Part shown: piece by piece, positions 33,500 to 43,110 of the stretch
Numbering within the stretch: the first letter of the stretch is position 1
How the letters are laid out: every line of letters starts with the position of its first letter
Assembly (NCBI GenBank): GCA_036346225.1
Contig: JARFIW010000942.1
Location: 1,385,001-1,449,000, forward strand
From: Platerodrilus igneus
Lineage: Eukaryota; Arthropoda; Insecta; Coleoptera; Lycidae
DNA length: 64,000 nt
Reading direction: 5' to 3'
Program-made: the position numbers and the translations under genes
The notes under the pieces: model-generated
Told to the model about the DNA's origin: nothing
Database searches by the model: none
The model's input: only the letters and a program-made list of their open reading frames with translations

Positions 33500-33984
33500 A
33501 TTTGATTAATGATTAATGAACGACAATAAAAATTAATGTAAAAACAATGCGTAACTCGAATACGCTAAATTACTAATTCATCTACGAAATTAAATTATTA
33601 ATAGAAAAATACACCTAACTACAGTGCTTGCCTGACAAAGCTTTTAAGGTTTCAAATAAATACCAATAACTCCTTTGTTATACAAGTTGCATGAACCCGA
33701 ATGGTTGCTCCAACTTGAAGTGACAAATAAGGTAAAGATTTACGATACAATAACCCCTCATAAATAGTTTACATAAAAGGATACCCACAACGACCCTAAT
33801 CTTTGCCACAAAGGATACGGAATGTATTGTAAAATCTACAGTAAATGTGTAAGCAAGATGTTTTTTTCTGTGTAACACGTTTAACCATAATAAAAACTAC
33901 GACAATTTTATAAATTTAAATATAAGGAGTTTAAAGGATAGGAACTAATTATTTAATTAAAGATCCAGCGATGAAGGCCAATTT
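33500..33984 (-). other. BEL 5' leader with possible primer-binding site
   Basis: This is the leader between the 5' LTR and gag. Reading from the LTR, TGGCCTTCATCGC begins four bases inside. It has the TGG start expected of a primer-binding site, but I cannot name the tRNA. Confidence 0.55.
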
Positions 33985-34385
33985 TGTTCACGCACGGGGG
34001 GGTCTCATAAATTTATATATCGACTTACCTCCGCGGTGTTTTGTTGTTCTAAGCTGCAGTTCCTATTCTTTCAACCAAGTGGACTGTATGCGAATTGAGT
34101 CTATGTTACGTTACACTTGCACTGAGGTTTTTAGGGTTTAACAACGAAAGTCTGCTGCGGCACTTGACTAACTTAGGGTACTGAACGAAGAAACACGACC
34201 GTTCTGCTTCAATATCCATAAGAAAGTGTTTGTTCACTACTCTGTCCACTTATTCACACATGCCCAACGAATTTTTATGGCAGGATATAAGGGAACAAGG
34301 GATGACAGTTTTACTATTAGATTTACGACTACAAAATTTACGACTTAAAATTAAACACGCAAACGTGCGACAAAGAGACCGAACA
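33985..34385 (-). repeat. BEL 5' LTR
   Basis: 401 bp, minus strand, starting TGTTCGG and ending GTGCGTGAACA. It supplies the promoter for the element. Confidence 0.95.
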
Positions 34386-34390
34386 CCTTT
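34386..34390. repeat. 5-bp target-site duplication of BEL element, right
   Basis: CCTTT, identical to 28730-28734. Confidence 0.9.
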
Positions 34391-34671
34391 ACTGCTGCAG
34401 AATTCAGGTAACAGGTACACAAAGGCAAAAAGGTAGAAGGAACCTACATCCCTAAAAAGAAAAGACACACGGCACAGATAGATGTTGCTTGCTCGAGGGC
34501 TCGTAACTTAATGGCGTCTTTTAACACCACGCGCGCACTCCGCCATTCCGTCTGCGCAGACGCGACTCGGGGACGACGGAAATTGACATTTTTAATTTAA
34601 AAATTACGCGGGAATTACCTCAAATTATAACTAAAACTAGAACATGCTACATGCCATTTTGGCATGTAACA

Positions 34672-34870
34672 GTGTTCGCATCTCATCTTCCCTGGTATTG
34701 GTTCTCCAATGTTGCAAAAGGTCTTAATAGAAACGCTTGCCTTGCTCGGGAAAAGATGCAAAAGGGAATGTAAATAGTGCACCTTTACCGACATATTGCA
34801 TATTTTATGGTAAGTTGTCATGGACTAGGTTTTTAAAATTTTCCGCTTTGTTCGCGTCCAGGAAACAGAT
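34672..34870 (-). pseudogene. Unknown multicopy protein, copy A, central-to-C segment
   Basis: The minus strand has 'FLDANKAENFKNLVHD' near 34840, CNMSVKVHYLHSLLHLFPS at about 34745-34800, and 'LENQYQGR' at about 34690. The last of these matches the family's 'MEKRYQGRW', but a TGA stands where tryptophan is expected. The frame ends 'DAN' at 34676 and resumes in the family at 28466. GTGT at 34672-34675 is the right copy of the LTR duplication. Confidence 0.75.
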
Positions 34871-35350
34871 TTGAAATAATTTCACGTCACCTTTTTTGCT
34901 TTGCAGAATTGTATCGTATAATATTTTTTATAATAATACTACGTACAAATTTATCTAATTTTAAATTTTCTCGCGTCGTGAAACCTGCATAACCTGACGT
35001 AAAAAAGATTACGCCTCAAATTGGGTTGGGTGAATGATGTTGTGGATAAGGTACACAAATTATAATACAAAAACTTACCGTAGAAATCATGGGCTCGTGG
35101 ATTCTTCGACGGTGGTTTCCCCGATGGCGTCTAGCGGTCTTAGTCGACGGAGCACAGGTATTTTTTAGTTAGGTAGAGGGAGAGGTAACAAAGGAAGAAT
35201 CACTTTGTCGATTCGAACTTCACCCACGCACGTCCGAATTCTATAATGGTCGATAGTAAAGTCCTGGTCCTTTTCGAAACTTAACTCTCATCAACTATCG
35301 TCCCCTCCACACGAATTTTGTGCTCTTACGCTAAAACCGCTAAACGCAGC
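34871..35350. other. Unassigned segment inside copy A
   Basis: No family match. On the minus strand a GTAAGT preceded by 'gatttctacg' lies at about 35084, a possible 5' splice site. Whether this is original intron or another old insertion is not clear. Confidence 0.35.
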
Positions 35351-35363
35351 TGCATTTTCATGG

Positions 35364-35675
35364 ACGACTTTGTGGCGTAGTTGATATGGGTGTGACTACT
35401 ATGCCCAAGGTCTCGGGTTCAAATCCCGATACGACCCGCTTGCAAAATGTTGGGCGAGGATTTTTCACAAAAATGTGTTCTCATTCGGACGAGAAGTTAA
35501 ATGTGGATCCCGTGTGTGATCCCTACCTTGTTTGGAACATTACATGTGATTTTCCAATGCTCCACCCGAAGGTTACCTTGTTTGGAACAGCAAGGGTTCG
35601 ATAAATCAAAATTTTCCAGGTAACTAAAACTCGCTTCCTGGCCAATGTAGTGGAGCATTGGAAAATCAAATGCAG
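35364..35675 (+). repeat. tRNA-derived SINE copy 7, internally rearranged
   Basis: This is a full-length copy with a 13-bp duplication TGCATTTTCATGG at 35351-35363 and 35676-35688. The head has 'tggcgtagttgatatggg' and 'gggttcaaatccc'. In the middle, at about 35537-35575, a stretch 'gtgattttccaatgctccac' is the reverse complement of the SINE's own tail, followed by a repeated 'ttaccttgtttggaacagca'. The copy therefore carries an inverted tail piece. Confidence 0.92.
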
Positions 35676-35791
35676 TGCATTTTCATGGCCTGGGAAAGCA
35701 ACATTTGCGGTTTTTTACACCACAAGTCATAGGCTAGTGTCTTGAACGCGCGAGAGCTTAATATTCATAGATTTACACGTAAAAGCTTATA

Positions 35792-37105
35792 CAGTATTGC
35801 CCGAAATAAACAGTACTGAAACTAAGTTGGCGGTGTTTTTATGCGTGCGCTGTCACACTCAAGTTAGCTAGTATAGACCTGTCAAGTAAACCTCAAACAA
35901 GTAATTAGTAGGGCCTAATTGTTAAAAATGGTGTTAAGTACAGAGGAGAAAGTGTTTCTGGTAGAGCATTATTTTCGTTCATACGGAATCGGCCGACATA
36001 ATGGTGCAAGTTTGCTATACGTGTCTGATCAATTCACACAGAGGTTTAATAAACGTTCTCCAAGTAATGCTGTAATTTTGAAGGTTATTGAAAAGTTTAG
36101 AAATACAGGTAGTGTATTGTGCCAACGAAAAGGAAACTCGGGGCGTCCCAGGACAGTTAACAACAACAATAACCATGAACGTGTTTTTGAGCAAATCTAA
36201 GAAAATCCGAAAGTCAGCCGGGCAAGGACAGCGTTACAACTTGATTTAAAAAGAACTTCCTTTCAAAGAATCCTGAAGGAGCTGGGTACATTTTCGTATG
36301 TGATTCAGGTACATCAACAACTACATCCTCGGGATTATCGCAGTAGAGTGGAATATTGCGCCAGAATTCTCGCGTTACAGTATGAAAAACCTGAATTTTT
36401 GAAAATGTTTGGTTTTCAGACGAAGCACATTTTCACTTGTCAGGCTATGTGAATCGTCGCACAAATCGATTTCTGGGCTTTGCCAGACCCGATGAGGTTC
36501 AAGAGGTTCCTTTACATAGTGAAAAAGTGAGTGTCTGGTGTGCTGTTTCCGGACACGGAATCTTCGGTCCGTACTTTATCGAAGAGAATGGTAGGCAAGT
36601 CACACTTAATCAACAGAGGTACAGACAAATTTTAACACGATTTATCCCTGATCTACGTCAATTCTGTCGTGCACGTAACTTGGCATTTCGAAACCAATTT
36701 TTTCAGCAGGACGGGGCAACTTGCCATACTGCTGCCGCAATTCGTCAATTTCTTCAAGAACATTTTCCAAGCAAATTCATATCACGATTTACTGACTTCC
36801 CTTATCCTTCACATTCTCCAGACCTCACACCTCCAGACGCATACATTTAGGGCATGGATAAAAATGCCGTTTTCAAACGGGCACCACAAACCATCGATGA
36901 ATTAAAGGATGCTGTTAGAGTCTTCTTCGCAGCCCTGAGACAACCCTTATTCAATAACATGACCAGAAACTTAGAACATCGTTATGAAGTCTGTCTCGAA
37001 CGAGGAGGTGCACATTTAGAACATATAATAAAGTGTCAATAATATGTATTTTTTAAATATACAAAACAATTACAATTTCAGTACTGTTTATTTCGGGCAA
37101 TACTG
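35792..37105 (+). mobile_element. Mariner-like element with perfect 30-bp terminal inverted repeats
   Basis: The 1,314-bp element has ends 35792-35821 and 37076-37105 that are exact reverse complements over 30 bp, starting CAGTATTGCCCGAAATAAAC, and it is flanked by TA on both sides (35790-35791, 37106-37107). TA duplication is the hallmark of Tc1/mariner. It interrupts copy A of the unknown gene between the segments at 37108 and 34870. The ends look intact, but its transposase is broken, so it could move only with help. Confidence 0.95.
35919..37042 (+). pseudogene. Mariner-like (DUF4817-type) transposase, three lesions
   Basis: The protein starts MVLSTEEKVFLVEHYFRSYG, the usual opening of the helix-turn-helix domain, and continues to GRPRTV. 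The catalytic region has a 'FSDEAHF' block (first aspartate), WCAVSGHGIFGPYFIEENGR, QQDGATCHTAAAIRQFL (second aspartate), and SPDLTPPDAYI (third acidic residue). The lesions I can see are an in-frame TAA at 36198, a one-base frame change near 36410, and a TAG at 36848 where the family has tryptophan. All other family blocks are well preserved, so inactivation is fairly recent. Its normal role would be cut-and-paste of the element. Confidence 0.92.
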
Positions 37106-37107
37106 TA

Positions 37108-37500
37108 CTAAAAATGATAAAGGAAAACTTTCGCATACCGGGTGTAAAAATCCTCTAAAATTAAATAGTAAAACAAAACGTTAAGCCTTGTATTAAAAAA
37201 AGGCGCAACAGTCAAAACCCCCCTGTTATTCATTAGTTGTCGAATTTGAGGACCCACAAATATATTCTCCTTTATTTTAGCTACTCTGTTATTTCGAAAT
37301 GTTACTTTAAGCTCTTTCGGCACAATCGTCCATACCTTTTACAAAATTCTTTATTAGGCCTAACTTTACATGCAAAGGGGGCAAATGGTTAACATTTCTA
37401 ACCACAAGGTTTTCATGTAAAATATTTTTTCTCACAACCAGTCTGTTTGGCCAACTTTTCATAATATTATAACGAAAACTCCATTTGCACAAACAACAGT
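37108..37500 (-). pseudogene. Unknown multicopy protein, copy A, middle segment
   Basis: Two overlapping minus-strand frames give SWPNRLVVRKNILHENLV and LPPLHVKLGLIKNFVKGMD (37320-37450), then AKIKENIFVGPQIRQLMNN (37230-37300). These correspond to the family's 'PPLHIKLGLMKNFVK' and 'KIKEGIFVGPQIREL' blocks. A CxxC-like CCLCKW at about 37490 lies at the edge of R3. The segment ends at the TA where the mariner-like element inserted. One frame change separates the two halves. Confidence 0.8.
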
Positions 37501-38098
37501 TCTTTATTATCAAAACTGATTTTGCAAGCTTTTTCGACAACTCATAGACTCTGAAAGCTTTTGCAACAATTTACTTTCAACTAATCGCTATCAGTACAAA
37601 TACTAACTTCTATAACTACAATGCTGTCTTCGTAATTGCTTATTATCGAAGCACTATAATTAACCATCCTAGCACTAATTATAATTTATATACGAAGCAC
37701 TATAATTAAATTATCTAATAGAGCGATTTATATTAACAGTAATTTATATCACATCTTTCAAAGCTTTAAACTATAGCATTGTAATCAAAGTTTCAATCAG
37801 AACTGATACTGTAATCAAAGCTCCGATCAAAACTAAACGTCCAATATTGATGACAGCAGTTTATATGTATTTCAATTATACTAGTTAATTCCACATACCA
37901 GAAATTATGCAGATACCATTCTGGATATTTCGTATTGTAATCTAAATAACTCTAAATGCAAAACCCTTGTACCTGTATATCAAGGTCATCTGCAAGATGT
38001 GATGACGAAGGACCCATCAATCATCTTTTGTGTACAAATGCTTCGTTTACGTTCTAATGTAATTATTCTGATCAGTGATAGACCAATCGGTGCTATAA
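37501..38098 (+). repeat. Dispersed repeat R3, copy 2, inside copy A
   Basis: Homologous to 25081-25640 (alignment begins at about 37484). In copy A it takes the place of the family's 'LNDLVRDLNLSK...' middle region, so either it replaced that coding part or the part was lost with the insertion. It contains 'cgaagcactataattaa' twice. Confidence 0.7.
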
Positions 38099-38119
38099 TA
38101 TAATGTTGCAATTTAGCAC

Positions 38120-38280
38120 GACTGTCATATTCGCACTTTCTTCATCTGATTCTTTAAATGTTTCTCGTGTAGGAACGGGAAGATCATCACAGCGGCCCAC
38201 AGGCTTTATCGCCGCCGTTAAATTAGGATACACGGCAGATTTTTTTTGTTTTTTGCAGAAAAATCTGCTCTCTTTGTTAT
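38120..38280 (-). pseudogene. Unknown multicopy protein, copy A, N-terminal segment
   Basis: The minus-strand frame reads CKKQKKSAVYPNLTAAIKPV followed by RCDDLPVPTRETFKESDEES, the counterpart of 'NLQAALRAVLHGQNLPVP' in copy B. The upstream CxxC start block is not recognisable. This is the farthest upstream part of copy A that I can identify, so the remnant spans about 9.9 kb on the minus strand because of its insertions. Confidence 0.75.
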
Positions 38281-41200
38281 GTAGAAGTAACAGTCGGTTA
38301 GATAATCCTTTAGTTCCCTCCATATCATAGGTACTGCGAACGGCAGACATGAACGGGAACCTTTTATCCACTGCAGGAGACGATTTGCGCAAGAAAGACA
38401 ACAACTATGTGGTGCCTATTGCTTATCTTATTCTCTACACTAAAGCCATAGTGTAGATGATAAGCTCCTCTTATTAGCAGAGTAAAACATTGTTGTGATA
38501 TTTAGCAGTAAATTCTCAACAAACGTAAGAAAATCTTTTCAGATCGTTCACACATTTACGCAACATGATTAATGTGTTTATCGGTTTTTATAGTTACTAT
38601 CACTCAATGAAAGGGTTAAACAGTTATAATGCAACTTTATAAATGATGAAACTTCACTCACTCGTAACACCACAAAACAACACTAATTCTGAAGAGGTTG
38701 TTACATAAATGATTTAATTTATGGAAATTTGAAATAATAAATACAAATATTTATCAGAGTGCTTGTTATTGACATGGTAATAGCTTGATAACATAAACGT
38801 AGAATATAATTGCATCATTTCCAAAAAAATCTTGTCGCTCTTATGTAATTACATCATGTACGTAATTATAGTAATTACACTATCTATTGAAACTTCAAAC
38901 GCATATATCTCAAAAACTGCACGTGATCAAAAAAATCTGAAGTCAGATTTGAATTCAGAAGAAATAGCTACATTTAGATTACCTGTATGGTATTCTGATT
39001 GTCTGGGATCACCTTGTTAGTGCCTCGTAGCAACAGAGATAACATGTATTTACAAGTTAAAAATATGAATTAATTATACATTAAAAGCAAAGAAAATATT
39101 TACAAACATTTTTATGTGCGTAATTGTTGCAAATGTCTTTTAACTTAGTAGGTGGAGCGAATCCAAGCTGTGTTATGGCGAACTTCTGCGTCCGGGTGTG
39201 GTTATAAGAGTTTACTTCATTTTATTCCATTAGATTTGGTGGTCACAACAAAATAATCCAAATGGAAACCCTTAGTGCACGAGGCGTTTTGCACTATTGT
39301 AAAGTTCTCTCCAAGAAGTTTGGTGACTACCTTAAACAGAGAACAATTAAGGAGTAATTTGCTCTAGCGTTTGGAGCTCCTTTTATGACCTGAGTTTGTT
39401 TGTATTGTACGTTGGACGGTTCTGTTATGTATTTTGAGGGGTGTGGAACGAGTCCATTATTGTTTGAGGAGTGTTTTATGCGTGCATGCTATTTATTTGC
39501 ATGCTACGTGCTTATTGGTTAGAAGTATGGTTGGTTGCATACACCTAGTTGTGTTAGAGAACAGAAAATTATGTTCGTCGGTGATCTGTACCATTTTTGC
39601 TGTTTGGCTTTTAAATACGACTTTTCAACTAATTTCTAAAACAGCGAAAATTGTCTACTTCATCTTAAAATATGGACAATGGCTATGGGCATACTAATAT
39701 AACTTGACATCTATTATTCTATTATTTGGGACTGATGCTAATATCTTCAAAATTTTAGCACTGTTTATGGTCTACAAACGCTATTCATTGGAAATAAATT
39801 ACACCATTCTTTGTTTTGATTTTAATTCAAATTACATGTAATTTCAGCTGTGTGTGCATATGCGCACGCGTGTGTATACATGTATGATTGGGCGTGTGCG
39901 TCTGCGTACGCACGTCCTAGCAATAAAGCTACGTTCTTTGACTTGATCATTGCACGAAACATTATTCACTCAATTACATTTTAAAATGTATCATTTTTTA
40001 CCAAACGTGTCGGCTGCGCTTCTTTGCATTTTTCATATGGTTCAAATCTGGAAGAAAATTTTTGTTTTACAGAAGTGATATTGAACATTAATAAAAACCT
40101 CATATGGTCACTGAATTAGTTCTACTGACCGCTGTAATCTATTGGAATCTTACTTTTAAAAGTGTATTTGTCCAGTGACACACAACCTCAATGAGCAACT
40201 GTTACGGGTAAAAATGACGCTACATTACAGATTTCAATTCGCCCAGGAGAGGCGGAAACCGCTAACAATTTTAAGGATGCACCGGCTAACTACAAAGCGG
40301 AGCACTAGTGAGTTCCTGGAGAAAAATGATAAACATGCTAAAAATAAACATGTGTAATGTCCGAAATACTAAACTGCTTCACAAGTACCACTTATCTTGA
40401 AAGACTTTACTGGTTGTCAATAGTAAGGGGCGCCAAACCGTCTTGTTCCAGCAATCCCTTTGATATTTTTGTTACACGGAAAATGGTTTTCCGGATAGGT
40501 CTCCTTGCTTTCAGTGCTCTAAAATCTCGTCTCGCTATACGTTACCTTTCTCTGCCATACCTTAAAACCACTCATTAACTTTTGGTCAAATTAAAGAAAT
40601 TTTCAAAATAAAGTCTTCGCTCTAGCATGATTTCATCACTGAGGTAGCTGAACGTTCTTTCGCAGTTATCATCTTTACTTCCAAATAAAATTATGCTTTA
40701 AGCTTTAACAGTAGATTTCGGAAATATAAATACACGTACATTGATAAAAAAAACCAATCTAACGTATCATTCAACTGGTCAGGGATTATTACCAAAATCT
40801 TCCAAAAAAAGCATGCCTAATATAACATCCAACTGGCCATTAATCCATAAATAATACTATATGATTGTTCTAGTTTCCAAGATTGATCTATACGACATTT
40901 TAAATCCCATTTTTTAAAATGCCCTTAATAACAATATATAAAAGAACATGGTGCAATACCAACTTTTTCTTTAATCATTCTAAAGTCCTTTAAAAATACA
41001 GAGTTTTCACTCTTTTACTAATAATTATTCCACAAATGAGCTTACGTTTACATATTTCTTACTGTTTTAAAATGTTAAAACTTCCTTTCCCTATAATATT
41101 ATGCTTAAATTTAAACAAAATTAATTTTGTCGCTATATCAGTTCATATAAATAATTATCCATTGGAATATTAATATCCTATCCAGTAACCACCAACCATT

Positions 41201-42099
41201 TACAGCTTATATTTACAATTTTACATGTACATATTTATAAAGCATAAATAAAACAGAAAAACTCAAACGACGCTCAGATTAATTCCACTTCATGGTTATT
41301 TTTTCTTTAAATTAAGCACATCCAGGAACGCCATTGATTCACATTTTTTTCCGTAATCGACACGTAGGTCCCTCATTGCATCTAATTTAATTTCAACCTT
41401 GGTTGAAGAGTGCAATCCATTCATCACCCATTTATTGACATGTCATTATCCGATGCCCGACCAACGCGAATATAAATTCTACGATGTACATTTGCTTGAG
41501 CTTTCTGACCTATACATCCAGCAAAGTTCAAAAATAATTTGTCATTGGCCACCTCACCGAAGGAAGTCTACGGTCTACCGTCTACACCTCTGCCGTTGCT
41601 TAACCATCATTTCTTTCTTAACTAACTTAGTTTTGTTGAACTTAATCGTTATATTCCATTCTTCCATCTTGAACATGTTATTTTCACACTTTCTGCATCT
41701 AAACTGCTAAATTTTTGAAGTCTATAACGTTCTGTCTGTATCAATGCATTAATTTTATGACTGTATTATGAGTCTGTTTTTTGTGGTGTATCTTGCATTG
41801 TTGTGGTTCTTGAATTTATACAAATCTTGTTATGAATGGTTATTTCCCCTGCGTTTATTGGTAATTTTTCTGAATTTAATACAAAGAATGTAAATTCTCG
41901 ATAGTCGTGAACGTTTGTATTTAATATATCGGGTGCTTTTCTGTATATTTGTGAATGCTAATTTAGTACTACTTTGTAAATGCCACATTATAAGATGTAA
42001 ATTAACACAGCTTCTAAATTTTTACAGGGTGTTTTTGTACTAAAAGCTCATTTAACTAACTAAAATTAATAAATTCTTTTCTATTGCTTAAAGTTGATT
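38281..42099. other. No gene recognised
   Basis: AT-rich sequence. Short open frames (for example 38832-39020, 40175-40357, 41399-41710) show no recognisable motif. The single point of note is the Z-DNA-prone tract at 39849-39886. Confidence 0.4.
39849..39886. other. Alternating purine-pyrimidine tract (Z-DNA-prone)
   Basis: 38 bases alternate strictly between pyrimidine and purine (TG, CA, CG, TA steps). A second, nearly alternating GC-rich run follows at about 39893-39914. Such tracts can adopt Z-form DNA under supercoiling. Confidence 0.7.
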
Positions 42100-42580
42100 T
42101 TCGTAATGCGCTAGCATTACACAACTATTTAAATTCGACGAAATTTGGCTTGCAGCTGGATGAAACCAAAGATGTGTTATCTACGGTTTGTAAATGGCAA
42201 TAAAATTTTTTAAGACCTTTGTTTCTGTAAAAGTATCAGAATCAGTGTAAGGACTCGGGACTTTCAAGGTTCTGGATACTTTTATTTCTGAAAACAGTTT
42301 GGAGCCAACTAAATGTATTGGTGTTGCTAATGATGGTGCACATCGTATGTCCGGATATTATAGAAGACTGTTGGGTTTTTATTTAAAGTAAAAGCCCTAA
42401 AGCATTCTAGTCCCATTGTATTGCTCACGGATAAAAGCTCGTGTCAAAATATTTGCGTTCTGTATTGAATATGTAGTGAATGTAGTAACGCTCTACCATT
42501 GAAGTCAAGATTTTTCAGTGTGAATGTATAAGATTTGAACATGCGCCTTGTTATAATAGAACAGTACCATATACACACTT
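42100..42580 (+). pseudogene. hAT-like transposase remnant (ZBED5/FAM200-type)
   Basis: Pieces in different plus-strand frames follow the family order: KFGLQLDETKDVLS (family 'FGLQLDESTDVS'), 'FLDTFISENSLEPTKCIGV' as scattered parts, NDGAHRMSG (family 'TDGAPSMLGS'), and a 'HCIAHG.KLVSKYL' type block. Many frame changes. The dimerisation and C-terminal parts are not seen. It is an old relic. The family comes from remembered consensus. Confidence 0.65.
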
Positions 42581-42883
42581 ATTCATATTATTTTCAGTCA
42601 CTTCAGCAATTATTTTTAAACTGTCAGTAATATAATAAAGATGTAATTGTCCTTTAGAAATGTTACGTACACCTTGCTTCTTCTATGAATTGAAACTGGT
42701 CGATTACATGACCATTTTTGTTCTCATCCACTTTTAATCAGTATCGTACTGGTCTTTTGAATTTGCAACACTTAACTATGCAGATTGTGAATATTTGTGG
42801 TTCTTTCTTTTGTGAATATCATAAAATGTTATCAAAAAAAATCTACCCCTGGAGCATAGTCTCGTCAAAGTCTGTACTCATTA

Positions 42884-43110
42884 GTCCGCTTGAAAAATGT
42901 TAGGCGAGCATTTTTCGCAAAAATACACCCTCGTTCGGATGAGAGGTAAAATGGAGGTCCCGTGTGTGAGTGTTGTCACGCACGTTAAAGATCCCTACCT
43001 TGCTTGGAACAGCAAGGATTCGGCAAAATTCAAAATTTTCCAGGTAAAAAAACTCGCTTCCTGGCCAATGTAGTACCTTCGGGTGGAGCATTGGAAAATC
43101 ACATGTAATG
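42884..43110 (+). repeat. tRNA-derived SINE copy 8, 5'-truncated
   Basis: It starts after the tRNA-like head at 'gtccgcttgaaaaatgttag' and contains the full body and tail (ccttcgggtggagcattgga). It is the best-preserved body in the window and a useful consensus guide. Confidence 0.92.

Larger units (their letters stand above)
28735..34385 (-). mobile_element. BEL/Pao LTR retrotransposon, recent, integrase-deleted
   Basis: This 5,651-bp element is on the minus strand. It has two 401-bp LTRs that differ at only two positions I could see, a 5-bp duplication, a purine-rich tract next to the 3' LTR, a gag region, and a pol region with protease, reverse transcriptase and RNase H. The pol sequence passes from the N-terminal zinc-binding start of integrase straight to what looks like the extreme C-terminus of pol, so the DDE catalytic core is missing. 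Several single-base frame changes break gag and pol. With near-identical LTRs it inserted recently, presumably using enzymes from intact relatives. A diverged relative's solo LTR is at 45860-46264. Confidence 0.92.
28471..34671. mobile_element. Solo LTR (TGTTACA type), split by a BEL/Pao element
   Basis: The unit begins TGTTACAG and ends CATGTAACA, the TG...CA ends of an LTR, with a 4-bp duplication as in Ty3/gypsy elements. Subtracting the nested BEL element and its 5-bp duplication leaves 545 bp, a normal LTR length, split into 28471-28734 and 34391-34671. No internal retroviral-type coding belongs to it, hence the solo-LTR interpretation. Orientation cannot be decided. The gypsy assignment is inference from ends and duplication length. 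Confidence 0.7.

Noticed and set aside
41399..41710. Reverse strand looked faintly like LINE reverse transcriptase
   Set aside because: Only isolated residues matched. No signature motif such as YxDD or the WxxxxLYG block.
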